Counted from the stretch's first letter, positions 37,915-46,220 are shown. The stretch is 64,000 nt of DNA from CAWBOV01 sp963790525 (GCA_963790525.1 CAWBOV010000003.1:186001-250000), one strand, 5' to 3'. Numbers and translations are program-made. The notes: a model not told the origin generated them from the sequence alone.

Positions 37915-39008
37915 CGCGCCTCGTCCTCCTCGGTCAGCGCCAACTCGGCTGCCAACTCGGCTGCCTGCCGGGTCAGTTCGGCCGTCGGTGTGGCGTAGAC
38001 GTGCCGGAAGAGGTCAGCCGGATCCAGCTCGACGTCGACGTTCATCCGGGCGCGCAGCGAGGCCGCGGCCGTTTCCGCCTCGGCCTCGATCGCGGCGATC
38101 TCCGCGTCGGTCAGCAGCTCGCGGTCGAGCAGGTAGGCGCGCAGCCGGGCCAGCGGATCGCGCGCCCGCCAGCTCTCGACCTCGGCGGAGTCGCGGTACC
38201 GGCTGGCGTCGTCGGCGTTGGTGTGGGCCTCGATCCGGTAGGTCAGTGCCTCGATCAGCGTCGGGCCCTCGCCCGCGGCCGCGCGCTCGACGGCGACGCG
38301 CACGGCCGCGTACACCGCTGCTGGATCGTTGCCGTCGATGAGTACACCGGGCATTCCGTAGCCGATCGCCTTGTGCGCCAGTGACGGCGCCGCGGTCTGC
38401 TTGGCCACCGGCACGCTGATCGCGTAGCCGTTGTTCTGGACGAAGAAGACGACGGGCGCGCGCCAGACCGCGGCGAAGTTCAGCGCCTCGTGCGTGTCGC
38501 CCTCGCTGGTCGCCCCGTCGCCGAGCAGCACCAGCGCGACCGAGTCCTCGTCGCGGTAGCGGGCGGCGTGGGCCACACCGACGGCGTGCAGGGAGTTCGT
38601 GGCGAGCGGGGTGCACTGCGGTGCCACGCGGTGCAGGTACGGGTCGTAGCCGCAGTGCCAGTCCCCGCGCAGGAGGGTGAGCACCTCGACCGGGTCCACT
38701 CCGCGCGAGACGATCGCCATCGAGTCCCGATAGGTAGGGAAGAGCCAGTCCTGCTCGCGCAGTGCCGCCACCGCGCCGATCTCCCCGGCCTCCTGCCCGC
38801 GCGCGGACGGGTACACGGCCAGCCGGCCCTGCTTGGTCAGGGCGGTGGCCTGGGTGTCGAAGCGGCGGCCCAGCGTCATCCTCCGGTGGAGCGTGCGCAG
38901 AACGGAGGCGTCGGGCATCGCCCAGGCGGGGTCGGCGACGGGCACGCCCGCTGGATCCAGCAGGGCGAGCGGGGCAGAGCTGGGCAACAGATCGGCGGTG
39001 ACGTTCAT
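37911..39008 (-). CDS. bkdA: 2-oxoacid dehydrogenase E1 alpha subunit
   Basis: A 365-residue E1 alpha protein. Motifs: HRRMTLGRRFDTQATALTKQ, YPSARGQEAGEIGAVAALRE, the thiamine diphosphate motif GDGATSEGDTHEALNFAAVW with the downstream NNGYAIS, and TYRIEAHTNADDASRYRD. The ATG at 39006-39008 is preceded by GAGGAG. It is the first gene of the bkdABC operon, divergent from an Lrp-type gene 120 bases away, an arrangement seen for actinobacterial bkd loci. Confidence 0.95.
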   Translation of the reverse strand: MNVTADLLPSSAPLALLDPAGVPVADPAWAMPDASVLRTLHRRMTLGRRFDTQATALTKQGRLAVYPSARGQEAGEIGAVAALREQDWLFPTYRDSMAIVSRGVDPVEVLTLLRGDWHCGYDPYLHRVAPQCTPLATNSLHAVGVAHAARYRDEDSVALVLLGDGATSEGDTHEALNFAAVWRAPVVFFVQNNGYAISVPVAKQTAAPSLAHKAIGYGMPGVLIDGNDPAAVYAAVRVAVERAAAGEGPTLIEALTYRIEAHTNADDASRYRDSAEVESWRARDPLARLRAYLLDRELLTDAEIAAIEAEAETAAASLRARMNVDVELDPADLFRHVYATPTAELTRQAAELAAELALTEEDEAR

Positions 39009-39088
39009 CGAAGGCTCCTCACAGCCGAGACAACCAGCCGTCAGTGTGCGCGTCCGCGGTGCCGTCGGTCCAGTCTTCGGCCTCTGGT

Positions 39089-39131
39089 CCGGACGTATGG
39101 GTCTGATAGGAGGGTATCGTCTGGACGTATG
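39089..39131. promoter_or_regulatory. Direct repeats in the bkdA/Lrp divergent promoter region
   Basis: CCGGACGTATG (39089-39099) and CTGGACGTATG (39121-39131) are 32 bases apart, close to three helical turns, on the same strand. The second overlaps the Lrp-type start codon. They could be sites for the regulator encoded here; this is an inference from position and spacing. Confidence 0.4.
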
Positions 39132-39599
39132 ACCTCCGCAGGCGCTTCCGGGACCACCCCCGCTGTACAGGTGGCCGACCTCGACGACGTCGACCGGATG
39201 CTCGTGGCGGAACTGACCCGCGACGGCCGGCTGTCGATGCGGGCGCTGGCGGACCGGGTGCACATCTCGCGAGCCAGCTGCTACACCCGGGTCGAACGCC
39301 TGCGCCGCGACGGGATCATCACCGGCTTCAGCGCGGTCGTGGATCAGCGGCGGCTCGGCCGGACCCTCTCGGCCCAGGTGTATCTGAAGATCCGGCAGCA
39401 CTCGTGGCGCGACGTCCGTACCGCCCTGAAGCAGGTGCCCGAGATCGAGCACGGTTTCCTGGTGTCCGGGGACAACGACCTGGTCCTCTTCGTGCGCACC
39501 CGCGACGCCGAGACCCTCCGCGAACTCGTGCTCGATCGGCTGCAGCACATGGACGACGTGCTCTCCACCCAGACGGTGCTCGTGTTCGACGAACTCTGA
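39129..39599 (+). CDS. Lrp/AsnC-family regulator, probably of the bkd operon
   Basis: A 156-residue Lrp/AsnC protein. The HTH is DVDRMLVAELTRDGRLSMRA followed by LADRVHISRASCYTRVERLR, then the RAM ligand domain (SAQVYLKIRQHSWRDVRTAL, GFLVSGDNDLVLFVRTRDAE). It starts at ATG 39129. It is divergent from bkdA and most likely senses branched-chain amino acids or 2-oxoacids to control bkdABC. Confidence 0.88.
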   Translation: MTSAGASGTTPAVQVADLDDVDRMLVAELTRDGRLSMRALADRVHISRASCYTRVERLRRDGIITGFSAVVDQRRLGRTLSAQVYLKIRQHSWRDVRTALKQVPEIEHGFLVSGDNDLVLFVRTRDAETLRELVLDRLQHMDDVLSTQTVLVFDEL

Positions 39600-39633
39600 C
39601 CGTCGCCCGCGCTGGCCGATCGCCTGCTGCTCA

Positions 39634-40196
39634 CGTCGATCGTGATGGTCAGCGGCGGCTGTGACCGTCATGGGCTATCACGATCGCCCGCCGCCGTCGT
39701 GGATCGTGATGGTCAATGGTGGCTGTGACCGTCATGGGCTATCACGATCGCCCGCGCTGCCCCCATCGCCCGCCGCCGGCGTGGATCGTGATGGGTCAGT
39801 GGCGGCTATGACCGTCGTGGGCTATCACGATCGCCCGCGCTGCTCCGTCGCTCGCCGCGCCTGCGCCTGCTGCGGGGCCGCGCCGGGTGGGTGGCGTGGA
39901 TCGTGATGGGCAGTGGTGGCTATGACCGCTGTGGGCTATCACGATCGCTCGCGCTGCCCCCCATTGCCCGCTGCCGTACGTGGATGGTGATGGGCAGTGG
40001 TGGCTATGACCGTCGTGGGCTATCACGATCGCTCGCGCTGCCCCCATCGCCCGCCGCCGGCGTGGATCGTGATGGTCAGTGGTGGCTATGACCGTCGTGG
40101 GCTATCACGATCGCCCGCGCTGCCCCCCATTGCCCGCCGCCGGCGTGGATCGTGATGGGTAGTGGTGGCTATGACGGTCATCAGCTATCACGATCG
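39634..40196. repeat. Array of seven diverged 83-base repeats with inverted-repeat arms
   Basis: Each unit contains GATCGTGAT, then about 30 bases of the form GGGTCAGTGGTGGCTATGAC, then ATCACGATC, the reverse complement of the first arm. Left arms start at 39638, 39702, 39784, 39899, 39983 (variant GATGGTGAT), 40065 and 40148; right arms start at 39677, 39741, 39824, 39938, 40022, 40104 and 40187. Spacers are GC-rich and share CGCCCGCGCTGCCCCCAT. Unit spacing is 64 to 115 bases, mostly 82 to 84. It fills the stretch between the Lrp-type gene and the HugZ-like gene; I see no gene in it. Units could fold as RNA hairpins. Confidence 0.85.
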
Positions 40197-40248
40197 CCGG
40201 GAGCCGCAGAACGCCCGAGCCGCAGATCGCGCGAGGTGCTCGCGGCGG

Positions 40249-41130
40249 TCAGTGCAACGCGATCGGCAGGTGGCGGCGCAACTGGCAGGCCAGCTGGGAC
40301 GGATCGCCCGCGGGGCGGGTGAACGCGATGTCCGCGCCGTGGGCGCCGTCGACGTCGATCCACTCCAGCCGCGCGCCGAGCCGGTCGATGGACGTCAGCC
40401 CGGCCCAGGCGATGAGGTCCGCGTCCAGCCCTGCGCGGGAGGCGACGTGCCGGCGCAGTTGCTCGGCGTGGTGATCGTTCGTGTGCTTCACCAGGGAGTC
40501 GGCGTACTCGGCGAAGGTCAGCGGGCACGCCTCGGCGTAGAGCTGCACCGGGATCTCGTACTGGGCCACGGGCGCTGCGGGATCCGGCGAGTGCTCCAGC
40601 ACCACCCGCTCCACGTCCAGCCCTACTCGCACGCTCTCACCGTCGATCCGGTCGAGCATCCGCAGCCGCCCGATGAGCACCAGGGACGTCTCCGCCTCCG
40701 GGTCGCTGCCGCTGACGTTGAGCAGGGCGGGCATGCCCTCGCACTGGACCAGCAGCGAATCGCCGGCGCAGTCGAACACGGGCACGCCCGCTTGATCCTC
40801 GAGGACGACCTCGGCACCGTCGAGCCCGTCGGGGCCGAACCGGCCGATCCCGTGGATGAGCAGGGTGACGCTCTCCGTCTCGGCGAGGGTGCGTCGGGCC
40901 ATGCGGGCGAGCTCGGCAGCGTGGCCCGGGGCAGGAGCGGGGTAGATGGGCCGGGTCGCCGGGTCACTCGGCCGCGGCGCGGGTGGTGCGGATCGATCAG
41001 TCGGGCGCGTGGGGCGATCGGCCGGGTACGGGGGGCGATCAGCCGGGTGCATGGGGCGATCGGCGGGGTACGGGGGGCGATCAGCCGGGTGCATGGGGCG
41101 ATCGGTGGGCTGCGCGGGGTCGTGGGTCAT
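40249..41130 (-). CDS. HugZ-like heme-utilisation protein with DUF2470 and N-terminal repeats
   Basis: A 293-residue protein. The first 50 residues are tandem units of the type DRPMHPADRPPYPA. A split-barrel pyridoxamine-5'-phosphate-oxidase-like domain follows (ELARMARRTLAETESVTLLI, GVPVFDCAGDSLLVQCEGMP), then a DUF2470 domain (ACPLTFAEYADSLVKHTNDH, HAEQLRRHVASRAGLDADLI, DIAFTRPAGDPSQLACQLRR). This architecture belongs to heme-iron utilisation proteins related to HugZ. A perfectly placed iron box lies 25 bases upstream of the ATG, so the gene should be repressed by a DtxR/IdeR regulator in high iron. The repeat tail looks dispensable. Confidence 0.82.
   Translation of the reverse strand: MTHDPAQPTDRPMHPADRPPYPADRPMHPADRPPYPADRPTRPTDRSAPPAPRPSDPATRPIYPAPAPGHAAELARMARRTLAETESVTLLIHGIGRFGPDGLDGAEVVLEDQAGVPVFDCAGDSLLVQCEGMPALLNVSGSDPEAETSLVLIGRLRMLDRIDGESVRVGLDVERVVLEHSPDPAAPVAQYEIPVQLYAEACPLTFAEYADSLVKHTNDHHAEQLRRHVASRAGLDADLIAWAGLTSIDRLGARLEWIDVDGAHGADIAFTRPAGDPSQLACQLRRHLPIALH
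40990..41112. repeat. 42-bp tandem repeat encoding the N-terminal DRP-rich units
   Basis: Units with alternating GGGCGATCAGCCGGGTGCAT and GGGCGATCGGCGGGGTACGG are repeated about two and a half times. On the minus strand they encode the MHPADRPPYPADRP units at the start of the HugZ-like protein. The exact edges are approximate. Confidence 0.75.
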
Positions 41131-41155
41131 TCGGGCTCCTCGATCGGTGAATGAA

Positions 41156-41174
41156 TTAGGTAAGGCTAACCTAA
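41156..41174. promoter_or_regulatory. DtxR/IdeR iron box
   Basis: TTAGGTAAGGCTAACCTAA matches the 19-base iron box TTAGGTTAGGCTAACCTAA at 18 positions. It lies between the HugZ-like gene (minus strand) and the MFS gene (plus strand, start at 41253), so it may repress either or both when iron is plentiful. Confidence 0.9.
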
Positions 41175-41252
41175 ATAACCGGGATGACTCCAGCGTCGTA
41201 GCGTGAAGCCAGTGGCCATGCTTCGTTCACCTGTGACGCCGGAGGTGCACCC

Positions 41253-42480
41253 GTGAAGCCGGCGGTCGGCGCCTCCGCTCCGACGGCAGCCTCCCGTCAC
41301 GCCGCCGCTCCGTGGGCGCGGGCCGCGATCGCGATGTTCGCGGTGGGCTGGGGAGCCAACCAGTTCGCCTCGCTGCTGCTGTCCTACCGCGAGCACGCCG
41401 GGCTGTCGGCGAACGTCACCGACGTCCTGTTCGGTTTCTACGCCCTCGGCCTGATCCCCGCGCTGCTCATCGGGGGACCGCTGTCGGACCGTGTCGGCCG
41501 CCGATCCATGGCCCGCGTCGCCGTCATCACCTCAGCCGTCGCCGACAGTCGTGCTGGTGTTCGGAGCCGACGCCACCGGTTGGCTCTACGTCGGGCGGCT
41601 GCTCGCCGGCGTGGCCTCCGGACTGATCTTCGCGCCGGGGACCGCGTGGGTGAAGGAGCTGTCCGCCCCGCCGTTCGACCCTGCCGGCGCGGCAGACGAC
41701 GGTGCGCGCCGCGCCGCGATCGCGTTGTCGGCGGGGTTCGGCTTCGGCCCGCTGATCGCGGGCGCGATCTCCCAGTGGGCGCCGCATCCACTCGTGCTGC
41801 CCTACCTCGCCCATGTGGTCGTGATCGCCGCGGCGGGTGCGCTCGTGTGGACCGCGCCGGAGACGGTCACCGCCCACACCGGCTCGCTGTGGTCGCGGAT
41901 CCTCGTCCGCTCCGCCCGGTCCCCGCGCTTCATCGGCGTCGTCGCGCCCTTGGCTCCGTGGGTGTTCACGGCCGCCTCGATCTCCATCACGGTCGGCCCC
42001 GCGCTGGTCACGGCACACACGGGGTCGCTGCGGATCGTCTTCGCGGGGGTCATCGCCGGGCTGACGCTCGGCACCGGGGTGCTCGTCCAGCCCCTGGCCC
42101 GGCGCCTGGACGCCCCCGACGACGTCCGCGCGATGCTGGTCGGGCTCGGCGCCGTGGTCGCCGGCTGCCTGGTCGAGACAGCGACCGCGATCACCGGGCA
42201 GCCCGTGCTGGCGATCGCGGGCGCGCTCCTGCTCGGGGCGGGCTACGGCTTCTGCCTCGTCGCCGGGCTGCTGGAGACCCAGCGCATCGCCGGCACCGGC
42301 GAGCTGGCCGCGCTGACGGCGGTCTACTACGCGCTGACCTACATCGGCTTCGCGACACCGATCGTGCTCAGCGAGCTGACCCGGTGGGCGCCGTACCGCG
42401 TGCTGCTGCCCTGCGCGGCCGCGTGGGCCGCCCTCACCGGGGCGACAGTGGTGGTCAACGCCCGCCGTACCCGCGCCTGA
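41253..42480 (+). CDS. MFS transporter, one frameshift
   Basis: A twelve-helix MFS protein. GTG 41253 has GGAGG eight bases ahead and starts VKPAVGASAPTAASRHAAAP. The first helices read AAIAMFAVGWGANQFASLLL and VLFGFYALGLIPALLIGGPL, then SDRVGRRSMARVAVITSAVA, where a missing base near 41541 shifts the frame to VVLVFGADATGWLYVGRLLA. The second half is intact to TGATVVVNARRTRA at 42480. Corrected length is about 409 residues. The shared iron box suggests an iron-linked role, for example in siderophore movement, but the sequence does not show the substrate. Confidence 0.85.
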
Positions 42481-42530
42481 ACGTCACCCCGCCTGAGCGT
42501 CACCCCGCCTGAACGACACCCGCCTGAGCG

Positions 42531-43661
42531 TCAGCGTCCGGCGTCGAGCGTGCGGGCCATCAGCGCTCCGACGGCGCCCGATTCGATGAGGAACGCATCG
42601 TGGCCGTACGGGGAGGAGATCACGTCCAGCTCCGGGCACGTGGGGATCTCCGCCGCGAGTTCGGCCTGAAGCGCCAGGGGGTAGAGCCGGTCGGTGTCGA
42701 TCCCGCCGACGACGACCGGGACCTTGATCGAACCGAGTGCCGTCGCCACCCCACCGCGACCGCGCCCGACGTCATGGGTGTTCATCGCCTCGGTCAGCGC
42801 CACGTAGCTGCCGGCGTCGAAACGGCGCACCAGCTTGTCGGCGTGGTGGTCGAGGTAGGACTGGACGGCGAAGCGTGAGTCGAGCTCGCTCTGCCGCGCC
42901 CGCCCGAACCGGGTCTCGAGCTCGTAGGCCGAACGGTAGGTCAGATGGGCGATGCGCCGCGCGAGCCCGAGCCCGGCCATCGGAGCGGTGCCGTGGTCCA
43001 GATAGTCCCCGCCGTGCCACTCGGGGTCCTGCGTGATGGCGAGGATCTGCGCGCTCTGCGTGCCGATCTGGTCGGCGGTGACGGCCGCTCCCACCGCGAG
43101 CGCGAGCGCCGAGCCGACCCGGTCGGGCCAGGTGATGGCCCACTCCAGCGCCCGCATGCCGCCCATCGATCCACCGATGACGCTCGACCAGCGGGTGATG
43201 CCGAGCTGGTCGGCGAGCCGCCGCTCGGTCTCCACCTGGTCGCGGATGGTGATGGCCGGGAACCGCGACCCCCACGCCCGCCCGTCCGGCGCCGGCGAGG
43301 ACGGCCCGGTCGTGCCCTGGCAGCCGCCGAGGACGTTCGCGGCGACCACGAACCACTCGTCGGTGTCGAGCACCTGGCCGGGGCCGATCAGCGCGTTCCA
43401 CCAGCCCGGCGTGGGCTGACCGGGCGCCGCCGGCCCGGCGACATGGGCGTCGCCGGTCAGGGCGTGCAGCACCAGCACCGCATTGACGATCGTCCCGCCG
43501 TCGCGGCGCGGGCGGCCGAACGTCTCGTAGGCGACGCGGACGTCCGGCAGCGTCCCGCCGTACTCCAGCGCCTGCGTGCCGACGTCGGCGAACCGCCGCC
43601 AGGCGGGCGGATCGGTCCGCCGCCAGCCTCCGGTGCAGACGACGGACGCGGTGTCAGTCAC
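42531..43661 (-). CDS. metX: Homoserine O-acetyltransferase
   Basis: A 376-residue alpha/beta hydrolase-fold acyltransferase, first committed step of methionine synthesis. Motifs: VRVAYETFGRPRRDGGTIVN, HALTGDAHVAG, the nucleophile Ser in VIGGSMGGMRALEWAITWPD, the Asp in GGIDTDRLYPL and the His in SSPYGHDAFLIE. Acetyl rather than succinyl is assumed from the actinobacterial context. Its start overlaps the metY end by eight bases, so metY and metX are coupled. Intact frame. Confidence 0.95.
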   Translation of the reverse strand: MTDTASVVCTGGWRRTDPPAWRRFADVGTQALEYGGTLPDVRVAYETFGRPRRDGGTIVNAVLVLHALTGDAHVAGPAAPGQPTPGWWNALIGPGQVLDTDEWFVVAANVLGGCQGTTGPSSPAPDGRAWGSRFPAITIRDQVETERRLADQLGITRWSSVIGGSMGGMRALEWAITWPDRVGSALALAVGAAVTADQIGTQSAQILAITQDPEWHGGDYLDHGTAPMAGLGLARRIAHLTYRSAYELETRFGRARQSELDSRFAVQSYLDHHADKLVRRFDAGSYVALTEAMNTHDVGRGRGGVATALGSIKVPVVVGGIDTDRLYPLALQAELAAEIPTCPELDVISSPYGHDAFLIESGAVGALMARTLDAGR

Positions 43662-44970
43662 TCTTGGCGGCTCGGAATCCCGCGTCCAGGTCGGCGAGGA
43701 TGTCGTCGATGTGCTCCAGACCCACCGCCAGGCGCACCAGGCCGGGTGTCACGCCCGTCGCCAACTGCTCCTCCGGCGTCAGCTGGGAGTGCGTGGTCGA
43801 GGCCGGGTGGATCACCAGGCTGCGGACGTCACCGATGTTGGCGACATGGCTGTGCAGCTCGAGCGCTTCGACGAACGCGCGCCCCGCGTCGACGCCGCCG
43901 GCGATCTCGAAGGCCAGCACGCCACCCGTCCCGAGCGGGGCGTACTTCTTGCCGACCTCGTACCAGCGGCTCGAGGGCAGGCCGGCGTAGTTCACGCTCA
44001 GCACCTCGTCGCGGTGGGACAGCCACTCGGCGACCGCGGTCGCGTTCTGGGTGTGCCGCTCGACGCGCAGGCTCAGCGTCTCCAGTCCCTGCGCGATCAG
44101 GAAGGCGTTGAACGGCGCGACGGCGGAACCGAGGTCGCGCAGCAGCTGCACCCGGGCCTTGAGGATGAAGGCCAGGTTCGCGCCCAGCGGCGAGCCGACG
44201 CCGAGGTCCCGGGCGTACACCAGGCCGTGGTAGCACGGGTCGGGCTCGTTGTAGTTGGGGAACTTCTGCGGGTCCTGCGCGTAGTCGAAGTTGCCGCTGT
44301 CGACGATCACACCGGCGATCGCGGTGCCGTGCCCGCCGAGGTACTTCGTCGCCGAGTGCACGACGATGTCGGCGCCCCACTCGATCGGGCGGATGAGGTA
44401 CGGGGTGGCGATCGTGTTGTCGACGACCAGGGGGACGCCGGCCTCGTGCGCCACGCCCGCGACGCCCTCGATGTCGAGGACGTCGATCTGCGGGTTGGAG
44501 ATCGTCTCGGCGAAGAACGCCTTGGTGTTGGGACGGACGGCGGCGCGCCAGGCGTCGAGGTCGTCCGGATCGTCGACGAAGCTGACCTCGATGCCGAGCT
44601 TGGCGAAGGTGTAGTGGAACAGGTTGTACGTGCCGCCGTAGAGCCGCGCGCTCGAGACGATGTGGTCGCCGGACTCGGCCAGGTTGAGCAGGGCGAGCGT
44701 CTCGGCGGCCTGGCCGCTGGAGGTGACCAGGGCGCCGACGCCGCCTTCGAGCGAGGCGATGCGCTGCTCGACCGCGTCCTGCGTCGGGTTCATGATCCTG
44801 GTGTAGATGTTGCCGAACTGCTTGAGCGCGAACAGGTCGGCAGCGTGGTCGCTGCTGTCGAAGGTGTAGGACGTCGTCTGGTAGATCGGGAGTGCTCGCG
44901 CGTTGGTCTGCGAGTCGGGCGTCTGTCCGGCGTGGATCTGGCGGGTCTCGAAGGACCAGGCTGCGCTCAT
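43654..44970 (-). CDS. metY: O-acetylhomoserine sulfhydrylase
   Basis: A 438-residue PLP enzyme that makes homocysteine from O-acetylhomoserine and sulfide. ATG 44968-44970 gives MSAAWSFETRQIHAGQTPD. Motifs: PIYQTTSYTFDSSDHAADLF, NIYTRIMNPTQDAVEQRIAS, SSGQAAETLALLNLAESGDH, the PLP Lys in VVHSATKYLGGHGTAIAGVI, and HPASTTHSQLTPEEQ. It is preceded by a short leader ORF with two Cys codons near its end, which suggests control by charged cysteinyl-tRNA. It is followed by metX with an eight-base overlap. Confidence 0.95.
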   Translation of the reverse strand: MSAAWSFETRQIHAGQTPDSQTNARALPIYQTTSYTFDSSDHAADLFALKQFGNIYTRIMNPTQDAVEQRIASLEGGVGALVTSSGQAAETLALLNLAESGDHIVSSARLYGGTYNLFHYTFAKLGIEVSFVDDPDDLDAWRAAVRPNTKAFFAETISNPQIDVLDIEGVAGVAHEAGVPLVVDNTIATPYLIRPIEWGADIVVHSATKYLGGHGTAIAGVIVDSGNFDYAQDPQKFPNYNEPDPCYHGLVYARDLGVGSPLGANLAFILKARVQLLRDLGSAVAPFNAFLIAQGLETLSLRVERHTQNATAVAEWLSHRDEVLSVNYAGLPSSRWYEVGKKYAPLGTGGVLAFEIAGGVDAGRAFVEALELHSHVANIGDVRSLVIHPASTTHSQLTPEEQLATGVTPGLVRLAVGLEHIDDILADLDAGFRAAKSD

Positions 44971-45049
44971 CGGGAATGCTCCTAAGTAGGTGGTCCGGGC
45001 ACGTGGGATCGGCTCGGGTGGCGCGGTCGAGGCTCTGGGGAGTGATCCG

Positions 45050-45121
45050 TCAGGCCGGACAGAGCGCGCTGCAGACGCGGGCCAGGTCGATGGCACGGCG
45101 CGAGACGAGCAGCTTCGTCAT
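45050..45121 (-). CDS. Cys-containing leader peptide upstream of metY
   Basis: A 23-codon ORF too short for usual gene finders. It starts at ATG 45119-45121 and ends with TGA at 45050-45052. The product contains LVSRRAIDLARVCSALC followed by PA. Short peptides with an LVSRRHIDLxRVxSALC-type core precede sulfur-assimilation genes in many actinobacteria and act as cysteine-responsive attenuators in mycobacteria. It has a TAAGGT -10-like box seven bases before its ATG, so the mRNA is probably leaderless. It ends 79 bases before the metY start. Confidence 0.8.
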   Translation of the reverse strand: MTKLLVSRRAIDLARVCSALCPA

Positions 45122-45128
45122 ATTGCCT

Positions 45129-45134
45129 ACCTTA
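45129..45134 (-). promoter_or_regulatory. Probable -10 box for a leaderless metYX transcript
   Basis: On the minus strand TAAGGT lies seven bases before the ATG of the leader ORF. This spacing puts the transcription start at or next to the ATG. No good -35 is visible, which is common in actinobacteria. Confidence 0.5.
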
Positions 45135-45170
45135 CTGATAGACATCCGCCGAGCACCAGATCACGCGGGG

Positions 45171-46220
45171 TCACGGCACCCGCGTGATCCATTCCCGGGT
45201 GGCGAACTTGGTCTCGATCAGCTCGGCGGTGCGGGCCAGTTCGGCATCGGTGACGTCGGTGGCGTCCAGGCCGTACCGCCCCGCGAAACTGCCGATCATG
45301 GCGTCGATGATCGCCTCCCGCGGCAGCCCGGTCTGTGACCGGAGCGGGTCGACGCGCTTGGCTGCGCTGGTGGTGCCCTTCATCGAGAGCTTCTCGCGCC
45401 CGATGCGAAGTACCTCGGTCATCTTCGCCGCGTCGATGTCGTAGCTCATCGTCACGTGATGCAGCACCGCGCCGCCGGCCAGCCGCTTCTGCGCCGCTCC
45501 GGCGATCTTGCCGGCGGGGGAGGCGATGTCGTTGAGCGGCTGGTACCAGGCCTTGATGCCCAGGTCGTGGAGGGCGGCCAGTACCCAGTCGTCGAGGAAG
45601 GCGTAGGAATCCTGGAAGGACAGGCCCTCCACCAGCGACGCCGGGACGTAGAGCGAGTACGTGATCGTGTTGCCGGGCTCGACGAACATGGCACCGCCCC
45701 CGCTGATCCGCCGCACCACCTCGATGTCGTGGCGAGCCGCACCCTCGGCGTCGACCTCGTTCTGCACCGACTGGAACGACCCGATCACCACGCAGGGCGC
45801 GGCCCATTCCCAGACCCGCAGCATGGGTGGGCGGCGCCCGGCCGCGACCTCCTCCAGCAGCACCTGGTCGAGTGCCATGTGGTGCTGCGGGGACCGAGGT
45901 GCCTCGTGGATCAGCAACCAGTCGTGGTCGGTCCAGCTGGTCGCGGCGAGCAGGGCGCGCCGGACGGCTGTCGCCACATCGGCGGCGGAGAAGCCGTACA
46001 TCGTCGTGTGGGGCGGCAGTTCAGCATCGACGCGCCGGGTCAACGCCTGCGCCGACGAATCGGCGGGAGCGCCCTCCAGTGCCCGGTCTATGGCGTCCAG
46101 CGCCTCGTCCGGCTCCAGGAAGAAGTCACCCGACACACGGACATCGCGCAGTGTTCCGTCGGCCACCTCGAGGTCGACGACGACCAGCTTGCCCCCTGGA
46201 ACCTTGAACTCGCCGTGCAT
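45171..46220 (-). CDS. lplA: Lipoate-protein ligase A with N-terminal accessory domain
   Basis: A 349-residue ligase. Start at ATG 46218-46220 (MHGEFKVPGGKLVVVDLEVA). Residues 1-95 match the LplA accessory domain (GTLRDVRVSGDFFLEPDEAL), which in E. coli LplA is at the C-terminus. Residues 100-349 are the catalytic part: WEWAAPCVVIGSFQSVQNEV, VVRRISGGGAMFVEPGNTIT and SPAGKIAGAAQKRLAGGAVL with the catalytic Lys. It attaches lipoate to E2 and H proteins and could serve the Bkd E2 encoded nearby. The swapped order of the two domains is a natural variant seen in other actinobacteria as far as I recall. Confidence 0.88.
   Translation of the reverse strand: MHGEFKVPGGKLVVVDLEVADGTLRDVRVSGDFFLEPDEALDAIDRALEGAPADSSAQALTRRVDAELPPHTTMYGFSAADVATAVRRALLAATSWTDHDWLLIHEAPRSPQHHMALDQVLLEEVAAGRRPPMLRVWEWAAPCVVIGSFQSVQNEVDAEGAARHDIEVVRRISGGGAMFVEPGNTITYSLYVPASLVEGLSFQDSYAFLDDWVLAALHDLGIKAWYQPLNDIASPAGKIAGAAQKRLAGGAVLHHVTMSYDIDAAKMTEVLRIGREKLSMKGTTSAAKRVDPLRSQTGLPREAIIDAMIGSFAGRYGLDATDVTDAELARTAELIETKFATREWITRVP

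Noticed and set aside
39796..40047. His-rich repeat protein on the minus strand (repeated ARAIVIAHDGHSHHCP units)
   Set aside because: The unit length is not a steady multiple of three across the array, so frames do not stay aligned, and there is no ribosome-binding site. The DNA repeat explains the peptide repeat.
39634..40196. CRISPR array
   Set aside because: Units are long and diverged, spacers are similar to each other, spacing is uneven and no cas genes are near.
44971..45170. SAM-responsive riboswitch ahead of metY
   Set aside because: I see no SAM-I or SAM-II core; the Cys-containing leader ORF explains the space better.
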